Assembly: GCA_030432115.1 (NCBI GenBank)
Contig: JAUIHY010000004.1
Coordinates: 1-39,003, forward strand
Direction: 5' to 3'
From: Gammaproteobacteria bacterium
GTDB taxonomy: Bacteria > Pseudomonadota > Gammaproteobacteria > Xanthomonadales > Marinicellaceae
Length of the DNA: 39,003 nucleotides
Shown: positions 1-10,906 of the stretch, in pieces
Layout of the letters: every line of letters starts with the position of its first letter
Position numbering within the stretch: the stretch's first letter is position 1
The notes under the pieces: model-generated
Databases searched by the model: none
Seen by the model: only the letters and a program-made list of their open reading frames with translations
What the model was told of the DNA's origin: nothing
Translations under genes and position numbers: made by a program

Positions 1-20
1 GGCATATGTCGGCTTTTTTT
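1..20 (+). terminator. 3' part of a probable intrinsic terminator cut by the window edge
   Basis: The window opens inside what looks like a GC-rich hairpin (GGCATATGTCGGC) followed by seven T. The left arm would lie mostly outside the window. A rightward gene ending just before base 1 would explain it. Inference only, since the left arm cannot be seen. Confidence 0.4.
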
Positions 21-113
21 GTTACTAAAAATGCCAAAGAAAATCAGCCATCACTTGGAAATACCAAATCACAGGAATTAAATAACAAAAAGGTTAAATA
101 GGATTGAAAGAGA

Positions 114-190
114 TGGCGCGCCCAGAGAGATTCGAACTCCCGACCAACTGGTTCGAAGCCAGTTACTCTATCCAGCTGAGCTATGGGCGC
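114..190 (-). tRNA. tRNA-Arg (anticodon TCG)
   Basis: On the minus strand the cloverleaf is complete. The acceptor stem is GCGCCCA/TGGGCGC, the anticodon stem is ACTGG/CCAGT with loop CTTCGAA (anticodon TCG, reads CGA), the T-loop is TTCGAAT, the discriminator is G and CCA is encoded. It stands alone, with its own promoter-like sequence at 201-228. Its T-arm is identical over 22 bases to that of tRNA-Pro(TGG) at 27448-27524. A decayed duplicate of this gene lies upstream at 266-411. Confidence 0.96.
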
Positions 191-200
191 TTAGTTTTAT

Positions 201-228
201 ATTGTAATCGATAAAAGTGAATTATCAA
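201..228 (-). promoter_or_regulatory. Probable promoter of tRNA-Arg(TCG)
   Basis: Read on the minus strand: TTGATA at 228-223, 16 bp spacer, TACAAT at 206-201, about 10 bp before the tRNA 5' end at 190. An overlapping TATAAA (201-196) is an alternative -10. The spacing suits a short 5' leader removed by RNase P. Consensus match only. Confidence 0.5.
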
Positions 229-265
229 TCTGTTTGGTGTGGTTATGGACTTAATAGTTTTCATT

Positions 266-411
266 CAGAGAGATTACTCCACACATCCATGTGTTACACC
301 CCTTCGGGGTCGTCAGCAAGCTGACGGGCTAAAATGTTCCAGACATTTCAGTCAAACTCCCGACCAACTGGTTCCAAAGACAGTGACACTATCCAGCTGA
401 GCTATGGGCGC
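266..411 (-). pseudogene. Decayed tRNA-Arg(TCG) copy interrupted in its T-loop
   Basis: Positions 352-411 match the 5' acceptor strand, D-arm, anticodon region and T-stem of the intact tRNA-Arg(TCG) at 114-190, in the same orientation. Positions 266-275 match the rest of the T-loop and the 3' T-stem strand. Between them sit 76 foreign bases (276-351). The anticodon arm has substitutions and an extra base (8-base loop, broken stem), and the 3' acceptor strand and CCA are missing, so it cannot fold as a tRNA. It appears to be a former tandem duplicate that took an insertion and then degraded. Confidence 0.85.
276..351 (-). repeat. Four-hairpin repeat element, copy A
   Basis: Four inverted repeats follow one another. 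H1 is 281-294 (ACACA/TGTGT, loop TCCA). H2 is 298-310 (ACCCC/GGGGT, loop TTC). H3 is 311-326 (CGTCAGC/GCTGACG). H4 is 329-351 (CTAAAATGT/ACATTTCAG, loop TCCAG, one A-C mismatch that is a G-T wobble on the other strand). Order and apex sequences agree with copies at 27850-27920 and 28154-28215, but the stem sequences differ. On the strand of the host tRNA the H2 loop reads GAA. Strand is given as that of the host tRNA remnant. No coding potential. Confidence 0.8.
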
Positions 412-559
412 ATTTGAATTGGTGTGGGTATTTTACTTGCTTTATTTGAATGAGCAATCATTGAATTCGAGAATTCGGCCTGTTCTTTTATCTAAGCCCA
501 CTAGTTACGCTCTTACATTTAATTGTAAAATCACCATTAACAATACTGAACAGCAAACA

Positions 560-832
560 ATGAAAACCTTTAATAAAAATCAATTGTACTACCTGATCTT
601 ATTTCACGACAAAAACTTGAGCCAACCTGAAATATCTACTGTTACATTTGAATCTGAATATTTAGGCTCTGGGAACAACGCGGTTTACCAATTCGTTAGC
701 ACTGAAGAAAATGAGCCACCAATGAAGTACCGTTTTCATGATGATGCTTCTGCTGTTTTTGCATTTGAAGAAATGGTTGAGGTTTTGAATGATACTTTGG
801 AAATAAGGAGAAAACTGAAACTTAGAACTTAA
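560..832 (+). CDS. Small hypothetical protein
   Basis: A 90-residue acidic protein with no signal peptide and no membrane segment. I chose the ATG at 560 (start MKTFNKNQ) because the reading frame upstream back to 404 runs through the tRNA-Arg remnant and cannot be native coding sequence there. The Shine-Dalgarno sequence is weak. The body looks like a small mixed alpha/beta domain (YRFHDDASAVFAFEEMVEVL). I recognise no family. It stands alone between the tRNA remnant and a terminator shared with cbs, with no operon partner to suggest a role. Confidence 0.55.
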   Translation: MKTFNKNQLYYLILFHDKNLSQPEISTVTFESEYLGSGNNAVYQFVSTEENEPPMKYRFHDDASAVFAFEEMVEVLNDTLEIRRKLKLRT

Positions 833-864
833 GCAATAGAATCAGTTGACATCATGCTAATGCA

Positions 865-893
865 AAAAAAAGCGCACACAAGGTACGCTTTTC
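865..893. terminator. Bidirectional intrinsic terminator
   Basis: An AAAAGCG.../...CGCTTTT inverted repeat with A/T runs on both sides lies between the stop of the small plus-strand gene (832) and the stop of cbs on the minus strand (917). It can serve both converging transcripts. Confidence 0.65.
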
Positions 894-916
894 AATCACA
901 TATATTTATTTAAACC

Positions 917-2293
917 CTACTGGTTCTCATCAATCCGTCTTAAGTAATTCAGCAAATCAATTCGTGTGATCAAGCCAAGGAATTGAGGGCCGTCTTTGAC
1001 AATGGCAACGCGACCTTGGTCGAAGATGGGCATCAGGGCTTCTATGGGGGTTTTGCTGTCGAAAAATTCCAGGTTACTGGTCATGGCGGTTTCTACGGTG
1101 TCACGGAAAGCTTCGGGCTTACCAAAGACTTTCATCAATACATCTGATTCATCAATAATGCCTACGATTTCGTCATTTTCCATCACCGGTAATTGTGATA
1201 CATCATACAGCTTCATGCGTTGATAAACGGCGGCCAAGGTTTCATTCGGACGCATCACTACAGTGTCGTTGCTTTGGTATGGACGTGATATCAGGTCGCG
1301 CAGGTCGCCATGATGTTCAGTTTCGATATATCCATTGTCCAACATCCAATAATCATTATACATTTTGGACAGGTATTTGTTTCCTGTGTCACAAACCAGT
1401 GCCACCACTTTTTGTGGTGTTTCGGATTCTTGACAGTATTTCAAAGCCGCTGACATGATGGTGCCTGTTGATGAACCACCCAGAACGCCTTCTTTTTTTA
1501 ATAATTCACGGCCTGCTTCAAAGCTTTCTTGGTCGGTGACCGCATAGGCTTTCTTGACGTGGGTGAAGTCACTGATGTCAGGCAGAAAATCTTCGCCTAT
1601 GCCTTCTACTTTCCAACTGCCCGCTTCATCGCTCAAGATGCCTTCATTGATGTATTGAGCCAAGATGGAACCTTTGGGGTCGGCCAGTACCAAAGCCGTT
1701 TCTGGGTGCTTTTCTTTGACGTATTGGCTCATTCCGGTAACGGTACCACTGGAACCCACACCAAATACAATGGCATCGACTTCATTGTCGAGTTGCTGGT
1801 AGATTTCTGGCGCGGTGCTTTGGTAATGGGCTTTGGGATTGTCAGGGTTGGCAAACTGATTGATAAAGAAAGCACCGGGTGTTTCTTCAGCAATGGTGGC
1901 TGCCAAGTCTTGGTAATACTGCGGATGACCTTTGGCCACATCCGAACGAGTCAAGACGATTTCGGCGCCCATGGCTTTGAGGTTAAAGATTTTCTCTTTG
2001 CTCATTTTATCTGGAATCACCAGAATCAACTTATAACCTTTTTGAGCTGCAACCAAAGCCAGGCCAATACCGGTATTACCGGCTGTGCCTTCAACCAAAG
2101 TCGCACCAGGTTTTAATTTTCCTGATTTTTCAGCTTCTTCTATCATCGACAAACCAATGCGGTCTTTGATGGAACCACCTGGGTTCATGTTTTCGAGTTT
2201 CAGGTAAAGTTCGCACTTTCCTGTGTCCATATGATTCACTTTGACCATCGGTGTGTTACCAATCAGGTCAAGTACAGTGTTGGCTACTTTCAT
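917..2293 (-). CDS. cbs: Cystathionine beta-synthase (PLP enzyme with C-terminal CBS pair)
   Basis: 458 residues. The N-terminal two-thirds is a fold-type II PLP domain: NPGGSIKDR carries the Schiff-base lysine (K43), the glycine-rich phosphate loop is VFGVGSSGTVTG, and GGSSTGT follows. Two CBS (Bateman) modules fill roughly residues 335-455, distinguishing it from cysteine synthase CysK/CysM, which end after the catalytic core. It is expected to condense serine (or acetylserine) with homocysteine to cystathionine in reverse transsulfuration, in the cytosol. There is no N-terminal haem domain, as usual in bacteria. It is the last gene of a three-gene minus-strand run, 8 bp after the OmpA-family gene. 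No cystathionine gamma-lyase partner lies in the window. Confidence 0.88.
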   Translation of the reverse strand: MKVANTVLDLIGNTPMVKVNHMDTGKCELYLKLENMNPGGSIKDRIGLSMIEEAEKSGKLKPGATLVEGTAGNTGIGLALVAAQKGYKLILVIPDKMSKEKIFNLKAMGAEIVLTRSDVAKGHPQYYQDLAATIAEETPGAFFINQFANPDNPKAHYQSTAPEIYQQLDNEVDAIVFGVGSSGTVTGMSQYVKEKHPETALVLADPKGSILAQYINEGILSDEAGSWKVEGIGEDFLPDISDFTHVKKAYAVTDQESFEAGRELLKKEGVLGGSSTGTIMSAALKYCQESETPQKVVALVCDTGNKYLSKMYNDYWMLDNGYIETEHHGDLRDLISRPYQSNDTVVMRPNETLAAVYQRMKLYDVSQLPVMENDEIVGIIDESDVLMKVFGKPEAFRDTVETAMTSNLEFFDSKTPIEALMPIFDQGRVAIVKDGPQFLGLITRIDLLNYLRRIDENQ

Positions 2294-2301
2294 GTAATTT
2301 A

Positions 2302-3261
2302 TTAATTCAAAATGATGATGTCAACGCGACGATTTTTCGCTTTACCAGATTCGGTGTTGTTGTCGGCCACGGGCAATGATTCTCCCATACCGATGGCTTC
2401 AATACGGTCTTTGTCTACACCATAGTTAATCAGTAATAAGCGAACGGCATCGGCACGTTTTTGAGACAGGTTGAGGTTAAAGGCTTCACTGCCAGATGAG
2501 TCAGTGTGCCCCTCAATTCGGATGCTTCTATCAGGGTAGCCATCAATGAATTCAATGACTTTGCTGAAATTTTCAATGGCGCCTTGCTTGATGTTGGCAG
2601 ATGCCGAATCAAAAACAAAATCACCCAAGGTCATGACCAAACCGTCATTGGTTTCCCGTGCGGCCAGTGATTCTAACTGGCGTTTTAGGGCGTCAATTTC
2701 TTCAAAAGCCAAATCGGCTTCTTGCTTGGCTAAATTTGCCACCTGTTCTTGCTTTTTGGCATAGGCTTTGGTGGTGTCCAGCTCGGCTTGCTTTTGTTCA
2801 ATTTGTTCTGAAGCTTGAGCCAAAGCCGCTTGTTTTTCGGCTTCAATGCGAGCCACTTCTTCTTGTTGTAAACTGAGTAACAGCTGGGCTTTATCTGCTT
2901 GCAAACGCGCCACTTGGGCTTCGGTTTTTAGTGTTTTTAAATCTAAGTCATGCAGCTGTGCATCGGCTTTTTCAATTTCAGCTTGTAAAAATTCTTTCTC
3001 CGCAGTCATTTTGGCCAAAGCCAAGCTTTTGCGCGCCATAAATACAGCATGTTCTTTCGGCTTTCTGCGGCTGCTTTGGTAAAGCGATTCAATTCGTTCT
3101 TTCGCTGCCTTTTTCTCAGGCTTGGCGTAGGGTCTGTATTTTTCCACCTGATAAAAATCTTCATACTCAAGGCGCAAAGCTTCCAACTCCAGATTTTTCT
3201 TTTTGGCCGCCCAAGCAGGCGAGACCACAATCAGCACAGCCAACATCATCCACTTGTTCAT
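2302..3261 (-). CDS. OmpA-family peptidoglycan-binding protein with coiled coil
   Basis: 319 residues. The signal peptide is residues 1-18 (cleavage after SPAWA), followed by a long charged alpha-helical, probably coiled-coil stretch (about 20-205). The C-terminal OmpA domain (about 210-319) contains GHTDSSGS and SQKRADAV, giving the Asp (254) and Arg (269) that bind diaminopimelate in this family. There is no beta-barrel, so it is a periplasmic peptidoglycan-associated protein rather than a porin. Its start overlaps the end of the upstream DUF4398-like gene by 4 bp, implying translational coupling. This pairing is common in gammaproteobacteria, where the two are sometimes found as one protein. 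Confidence 0.85.
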   Translation of the reverse strand: MNKWMMLAVLIVVSPAWAAKKKNLELEALRLEYEDFYQVEKYRPYAKPEKKAAKERIESLYQSSRRKPKEHAVFMARKSLALAKMTAEKEFLQAEIEKADAQLHDLDLKTLKTEAQVARLQADKAQLLLSLQQEEVARIEAEKQAALAQASEQIEQKQAELDTTKAYAKKQEQVANLAKQEADLAFEEIDALKRQLESLAARETNDGLVMTLGDFVFDSASANIKQGAIENFSKVIEFIDGYPDRSIRIEGHTDSSGSEAFNLNLSQKRADAVRLLLINYGVDKDRIEAIGMGESLPVADNNTESGKAKNRRVDIIILN

Positions 3262-3698
3262 TTTAACTGCTCCTTCAAATCCAAAAGATACACTTCAGAG
3301 GCTGAAATTTGGTCCCTTTTATTCAACAGCTCCGCATTCAATCGATTCACTTCAGCTCGCAGTTGAGCAATGCCCATTTCCGCACGAATTTGTTCTGTCA
3401 GCTGACCTTCTAACTTCTTTTTCTTTTCTGCTTTGGCTTTTTTGGCCAGCACCATTTTTTCTTTGATGAATTTGATTTCCAATGGCGCGGCATTCGCCAC
3501 TTCGGAGGCCATCAAGGCCTGCACGTCAGCTTCCAATTCAAAATAACTGTTTTTGTCGTACTTTTTGGCCACGGCTGAAGTGACCAAAATGACCACCAAG
3601 CCCGCCGTTAATGTGGTGTTTTTCAATAAATTCACTGAAAATCTGGATAGATTCGCAGTCTCTGGTTCAACTTGTTTGTCTAAACTGTATGATTTCAT
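3258..3698 (-). CDS. DUF4398-like periplasmic/membrane-anchored helical protein
   Basis: 146 residues. A hydrophobic segment at about 31-44 (TAGLVVILVTSAVA) follows a longer than usual N-terminal tail and could be an uncleaved anchor or late signal peptide. The remainder is helical and lysine-rich. The APLEIKFIKEKMVLAKKA stretch resembles the DUF4398 repeat, in which an AP..(l)..A..k...A pattern precedes a long helix. It is the first gene of the run and overlaps the OmpA-family gene by 4 bp. TATAAT overlaps the start codon, so the true translation start may lie slightly downstream. Family assignment is by pattern only. Confidence 0.65.
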   Translation of the reverse strand: MKSYSLDKQVEPETANLSRFSVNLLKNTTLTAGLVVILVTSAVAKKYDKNSYFELEADVQALMASEVANAAPLEIKFIKEKMVLAKKAKAEKKKKLEGQLTEQIRAEMGIAQLRAEVNRLNAELLNKRDQISASEVYLLDLKEQLK

Positions 3699-3736
3699 TA
3701 TAATTTGTGGCCTATTGACCCTGATTGATTAAACAA

Positions 3737-4357
3737 ATGGTTTCTTTTAAAACAACGAAATTTTTGACTGTGTTGCTGATTAGCCTCATTACTGTGAGCA
3801 CACATGCTGGCAACTTAAAAGTCTATAAACACGTTGATAAGAACGGGATTATACACTATTCATCAAAGAAGCCCGCGGGCAAATCTTATAAGATCATGAA
3901 TATTCGTTGCCCTGAATGTGCCGCCTGGCGTAACAGTGTGAACTGGAACACCACCCCTTTAATCAAAGACAAATTCAACAAAGAAATCTTCGTGGCCTCC
4001 AGAAAGCATGGCGTCGGCGAACACATTCTGCGGGCGGTGATACACGCCGAATCGGCCTTCAAGCACCAAGCCGTTTCATCTGCTGGCGCCCAAGGTTTAA
4101 TGCAATTGATGCCATTGACCCAGAAAACTTACCAAGTGAACAACCCTTTTGACCCTGCCCAAAACATCAATGGCGGCGCTGCTTATTTAAAGCACTTGAT
4201 GGACACATACGGTACATTGGATGTGTTTTTGGCCGCTTACAATTCAGGAGAAACTGCGGTTGAGCGTTATGGCAAAACAGTCCCACCTTTTCCAGAGACA
4301 CGTGAATATGTACGTCGGGTCAAAATATTGCTCAGGCGTTATAAGCAAAGCACCTGA
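3737..4357 (+). CDS. Lytic transglycosylase (SLT domain) with N-terminal DUF4124
   Basis: 206 residues from the ATG at 3737; an in-frame TTG at 3725 would add four. The signal peptide is residues 1-24 (ends STHAG). A DUF4124-type segment follows (VYKHVDKNGIIHYSSKKP), then an SLT domain with catalytic glutamate in VIHAESAF, the SAGAQGLMQLMP signature and LAAYNSGE. It should cleave the MurNAc-GlcNAc bond with formation of 1,6-anhydroMurNAc in the periplasm. It lies head to head with the DUF4398/OmpA run only 38 bp away, so the two cell-wall units share a very tight divergent promoter region. Confidence 0.9.
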   Translation: MVSFKTTKFLTVLLISLITVSTHAGNLKVYKHVDKNGIIHYSSKKPAGKSYKIMNIRCPECAAWRNSVNWNTTPLIKDKFNKEIFVASRKHGVGEHILRAVIHAESAFKHQAVSSAGAQGLMQLMPLTQKTYQVNNPFDPAQNINGGAAYLKHLMDTYGTLDVFLAAYNSGETAVERYGKTVPPFPETREYVRRVKILLRRYKQST

Positions 4358-4360
4358 TCA

Positions 4361-5014
4361 TTGGATCAAGCAAAGCCAGACATTTTAAATCCCTCCAAAG
4401 CACTGACCATTGTGTCCTTTTTGGTACTGTGGTTTGTTGTTTTGATTGTGCCATTGGCAAAATTTCAACTGACGACCCACATCACGCCTGCGGTTTTGTT
4501 ACATGGGTCGGCCTTGGGATGGTTGTTACTTTCAGTCACAGCATTTAAAGGATCTTGGCCCAATGATTTGGCCATCAAGTCATTCAAGCCGGTCTATTTT
4601 TTTGTTGCTGTCTTTATCGCGTTTGTCTTCTGGCAAATTCAACAAATCACCCTTGCCATCTCAGCTGAAGTTTCTTGGGAATCAGGAGCAAGACAATGGC
4701 AACAAGCGCAACAGGGTTTTGCCATGTGGTCGGTGTTTCTGGCCAGTTGTGTGTTGGCGCCCGTGCTTGAAGAAATGTTTTTCCGAGGTTTGGTTTTTAC
4801 ACAATTGAAAGCCCGCATGCCCGTGCTGTTCGCTGCCATGCTGTCCAGTGCTTTGTTTACGCTGTTGCATTGGGATGCCAATCAAGCAGTTTGGTTATTC
4901 AGCACAGGGGTTTTCTATGCTTATTTTCGTGAAAAAAGCGGCAGTGTATGGCCCGCTGTTTTGGCACACATCACTCACAACGTGATGACTTTTTGGCTTT
5001 ACGCCTCGCTTTGA
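4361..5014 (+). CDS. CPBP family intramembrane metalloprotease
   Basis: 217 residues with about six to seven hydrophobic segments. The CPBP (Abi/CAAX-protease) motifs are present: EEMFFRG (EExxxR), a histidine in TLLHW and the final HITHN. The start is TTG, 3 bp after the stop of the transglycosylase, and no nearby ATG fits, so translation is probably coupled. Members process prenylated or other membrane substrates in some organisms, but the substrate here is unknown. Its 3' end overlaps the convergent tadA gene by 44 bp. Confidence 0.85.
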   Translation: MDQAKPDILNPSKALTIVSFLVLWFVVLIVPLAKFQLTTHITPAVLLHGSALGWLLLSVTAFKGSWPNDLAIKSFKPVYFFVAVFIAFVFWQIQQITLAISAEVSWESGARQWQQAQQGFAMWSVFLASCVLAPVLEEMFFRGLVFTQLKARMPVLFAAMLSSALFTLLHWDANQAVWLFSTGVFYAYFREKSGSVWPAVLAHITHNVMTFWLYASL

Positions 5015-5462
5015 AAAAATCTGAAATCAGTTGGCTGCATTCGCTCTGTAACACACCGCCTTGCCACTCGACTTGGTGATTGTGGTAAGGTTTTGTGAAG
5101 CATTCATCCACCGTTTCGATCACACCTGTTTTGGCATCAAAGGCACCAAAGACCACTCGTGAAACGCGTGCATGCACCAATGCACCGGCACACATCATAC
5201 ACGGTTCCAAAGTCACATAAAGGGTACAACTTGGTAATCGGTAATTGTTTTGACTTTGGCCTGCCGCTTGCAAGGCCATGACTTCGGCGTGGGCTGATGG
5301 GTTGTTTAAGCTGATAACTTGGTTGTGGCCTTGACCAATGACTTTGTTTTCAAAAGTAACAACAGCACCAATAGGTACTTCGCCTTGTGATTGTGCCAGA
5401 TGCGCTTGATCAATCGCCAAACGCATCATGGCTTCATCATTTTCTTGCGAATTTACTCCCAT
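4971..5462 (-). CDS. tadA: tRNA-specific adenosine deaminase TadA
   Basis: 163 residues, the usual length. The zinc and catalytic signature is HAEVMAL (His ligand plus proton-shuttling Glu) with PCMMCAGAL (two Cys ligands). It converts A34 to inosine in tRNA-Arg(ACG), and that substrate is encoded in this window at 27664-27741. Its start overlaps the end of guaA by 10 bp, making it the third gene of guaB-guaA-tadA. Its last 44 bp overlap the CPBP protease gene on the other strand. Confidence 0.93.
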   Translation of the reverse strand: MGVNSQENDEAMMRLAIDQAHLAQSQGEVPIGAVVTFENKVIGQGHNQVISLNNPSAHAEVMALQAAGQSQNNYRLPSCTLYVTLEPCMMCAGALVHARVSRVVFGAFDAKTGVIETVDECFTKPYHNHQVEWQGGVLQSECSQLISDFFKARRKAKKSSRCE

Positions 5463-7003
5463 TCAATGGTGGCAGGTGGTTTACTGGATACGTCATACAC
5501 AACTCGTGACACCTGATCAATTTCATTGATGATGCGGCGTGATACCAAGTCAATGAATTCATAAGGCAAATGCGCCCATCGGGCTGTCATGAAATCAATG
5601 GTTTCAACCGCCCTGAGTGCAATCACATATTCATAACGACGGGCATCGCCCACCACACCCACAGATTTAACCGGCAAAAACACGGCAAAAGCCTGGCTGG
5701 TTTTGTGGTACAAATCATGGTTGCGCAGTTCTTGGATAAAGATGTGATCAGCACGGGCCAATATATCGGCATATTCGGCTTTCACTTCACCCAAAATACG
5801 TACACCCAAACCAGGACCTGGGAATGGATGCCTGTGAACCAATTCAGGTGCCAAGCCCAAATTCACACCCAACTGTCTGACTTCGTCCTTGAACAAATCT
5901 TTCAAAGGTTCAATCAGTTTCAGTTCCAAATCATCTGGTAAACCGCCGACATTGTGGTGAGATTTAATCACGTGTGCTTTGCCTGTTTTGGCGCCAGCTG
6001 ATTCAATCACATCGGGGTAAATCGTGCCTTGTGCCAGCCATTGTATGCCATCCAAATCACGCGCTTCTTTCTCAAAAATCCGAATGAACAATTCACCAAT
6101 GATTTTGCGTTTTTTCTCAGGATCAGACTCGCCCTTGAGTGCTTCGTAGTAGCGTTCTTGGGCGTTGACTCGAATCACATTGATGTCCATTTTCTCGGCC
6201 ATCACAGCCATCACATCATCACCTTCTTGGAATCGTAACAATCCGGTGTCAACAAACACACACACCAGTTGTTTACCAATGGCTTTGTGCATCAAAGCCG
6301 CCACCACCGATGAATCCACACCACCTGACAAGCCCAACAACACTTTTTCTTCACCCACCAAAGCGCGGATGTTTTCCACATGGGTGTCGATGATGTTGTC
6401 GGTTTTCCACAGTTTTTCGCAGCCACAGACTTGGTGAACAAACTGTGACAAGATTTCACGACCGTCTTTGGTGTGTTCTACTTCAGGGTGAAATTGCACG
6501 CCATATATGGGCAATTCTTTGTGTTGACAGGCCGCAAAGGGCGTTGATGACGTGTTGGCCGTGGCATAAAACACATCTCCTAAAGATTTGACTTTATCGC
6601 CGTGGCTCATCCAAACATCCAACTGTTTGTGATCCAATGTTTTGAACAAATCAGATTCACCAGTCACATTGACTTCAGCATAACCAAATTCTTTTTCGTC
6701 AGAGCCTTCCACTTCACCACCGAAGTGGACATTGAGTAATTGCATGCCGTAGCACACACCCAACACAGGAACACCCAATTCAAGCACGATCTCATTCAAA
6801 GTGGGCGCACCAGCCATATGAACAGATTCGGGGCCACCAGATAGAATGATACCATTGGGTGCGAAAGCCTTGATGTCTTCGCTGTCAGCATCCCAGGCGT
6901 AAATTTCACAATACACATCGGCTTCACGCACGCGTCGTGCGATCAACTGGGTGTATTGTGAGCCATAATCTAAAATCAGGATTTTGCTTTGTTTGATGTC
7001 CAT
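5453..7003 (-). CDS. guaA: GMP synthase (glutamine-hydrolysing)
   Basis: 516 residues, close to the family norm of about 525. The N-terminal class I amidotransferase has nucleophile Cys in GVCYGMQLL and His/Glu in [11 protein letters not shown]. The ATP pyrophosphatase domain has PP-loop [10 protein letters not shown]. The C-terminal dimerisation domain ends in the typical KPPATIEWE. It converts XMP to GMP using glutamine and ATP. It lies 9 bp downstream of guaB, in the same operon. Confidence 0.98.
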   Translation of the reverse strand: MDIKQSKILILDYGSQYTQLIARRVREADVYCEIYAWDADSEDIKAFAPNGIILSGGPESVHMAGAPTLNEIVLELGVPVLGVCYGMQLLNVHFGGEVEGSDEKEFGYAEVNVTGESDLFKTLDHKQLDVWMSHGDKVKSLGDVFYATANTSSTPFAACQHKELPIYGVQFHPEVEHTKDGREILSQFVHQVCGCEKLWKTDNIIDTHVENIRALVGEEKVLLGLSGGVDSSVVAALMHKAIGKQLVCVFVDTGLLRFQEGDDVMAVMAEKMDINVIRVNAQERYYEALKGESDPEKKRKIIGELFIRIFEKEARDLDGIQWLAQGTIYPDVIESAGAKTGKAHVIKSHHNVGGLPDDLELKLIEPLKDLFKDEVRQLGVNLGLAPELVHRHPFPGPGLGVRILGEVKAEYADILARADHIFIQELRNHDLYHKTSQAFAVFLPVKSVGVVGDARRYEYVIALRAVETIDFMTARWAHLPYEFIDLVSRRIINEIDQVSRVVYDVSSKPPATIEWE

Positions 7004-7012
7004 GGCAGTCTC

Positions 7013-9861
<2,849 letters not shown>

Positions 9862-9903
9862 ACCATCTAAGCCCACTGATTTAACCAAACGATAGAGAAA
9901 AAC

Positions 9904-10320
9904 ATGTCACAATCAAAATCGATACTCATGCCATTTATCATCATTGCCGTTTTGATTTTTGGCGGTGCTTTGGCGTGGAAAAGCTTCCAAGGTGAAGCGC
10001 CCGCCGTTGAAGAAAAACCAGCAAAGCCTGTGGTAGAAAAACCTGCCAAAAAAGTCATTGCTGACACAGAAGAATTCGAAATCATTGAATATGATGACTC
10101 CATTGAAGCCGAACCCGCGGTAATGGATGAAGCTTTATTAGAAGAAAAAAGGAAGCTGGCACCACATTTCATGGACTTCGCCATCAAGTACGATTCGGAA
10201 GCAAAACTTTTGAAAGCCTTGAAAAAAAATCATGAAATGGGCCGGACTGAAAAATTCGAGTTATTACTCAAGTATGCAGAGAGAACCTTTCCTGATTTAG
10301 AAATTCCTTCATTTGAGTGA
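9904..10320 (+). CDS. Membrane-anchored hypothetical protein
   Basis: 138 residues. One N-terminal membrane segment (about 8-26, ILMPFIIIAVLIFGGALAW) is followed by a Pro/Lys/Val/Glu-rich linker (VEEKPAKPVVEKPAKK) and an acidic, mostly helical C-terminal region. The topology suggests a single-pass inner-membrane protein with a periplasmic tail. I do not recognise the family. It lies 42 bp after xseA, and its end overlaps the next gene's TTG start by 8 bp, so it is probably co-transcribed with yigZ. Confidence 0.75.
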   Translation: MSQSKSILMPFIIIAVLIFGGALAWKSFQGEAPAVEEKPAKPVVEKPAKKVIADTEEFEIIEYDDSIEAEPAVMDEALLEEKRKLAPHFMDFAIKYDSEAKLLKALKKNHEMGRTEKFELLLKYAERTFPDLEIPSFE

Positions 10321-10906
10321 AAAACGCTTAACGCAAACCATCAGCCTTGAAGAGGACATCAAAAAAAGCCTCTTCATTGGCATATGCAGCCCAATCAAAA
10401 GCATCGATGATTTCGGTGCTTTTTATGATCAGCATGCCATCCTGGATGCCACCCACAATTGCTGGGCTTATCGCATCGGACAAAATTATCGATTCAATGA
10501 CGACGGGGAACCCTCAGGCACCGCAGGAAAACCCATACTCGCTGCCATTGATGGCGCAGGGTTTGATGGTGTGGCCGCCTTGGTTATCAGACATTATGGT
10601 GGCATAAAACTCGGTACTGGTGGCTTGGCCAGAGCATATGGCGGTGTGATTGCCCGCGCCTTGAATCAGGCACCATTTGAAATACATGTCCCTCAACAAC
10701 AACTCGAAATTCACCTGCCTTTTGCATTTGAACAAATCATGTACCAATTATTGAAAAGCATTGGTGGTACCAGCCAATCCACAGCATACTCAGCGCAAGG
10801 TCTGAAGGCCGTTATAGAATTGCCCGCCACCGCCTCCAATACCTTTGCAGATCAATTAAACAACGCCACCAAAGGTGCTGCAAAAATCAAAGCAATGGAC
10901 GTTTAG
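10313..10906 (+). CDS. yigZ: YigZ/IMPACT (UPF0029) family protein
   Basis: 197 residues. The family signature is in place: HNCWAYRIG, DDGEPSGTAGKP, and VIRHYGGIKLGTGGLARAY. The C-terminal half matches the DUF1949 ferredoxin-like region. The start is TTG, overlapping the previous stop region. Bacterial YigZ is structurally related to the eukaryotic translation regulator IMPACT; its bacterial role is not firmly established. The 3' end overlaps the convergent DUF4105 gene by 20 bp. Confidence 0.9.
   Translation: MSEKRLTQTISLEEDIKKSLFIGICSPIKSIDDFGAFYDQHAILDATHNCWAYRIGQNYRFNDDGEPSGTAGKPILAAIDGAGFDGVAALVIRHYGGIKLGTGGLARAYGGVIARALNQAPFEIHVPQQQLEIHLPFAFEQIMYQLLKSIGGTSQSTAYSAQGLKAVIELPATASNTFADQLNNATKGAAKIKAMDV

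Noticed and set aside
352-411. A second functional tRNA-Arg
   Set aside because: The anticodon arm is broken by substitutions and an extra base, and the T-loop is interrupted by 76 bases. The 3' acceptor strand and CCA are absent.
1529-2116. Long plus-strand open frame opposite cbs
   Set aside because: It is antisense to a well-supported gene, with an atypical protein composition and no ribosome-binding site. The same applies to 7529-8341 opposite guaB.
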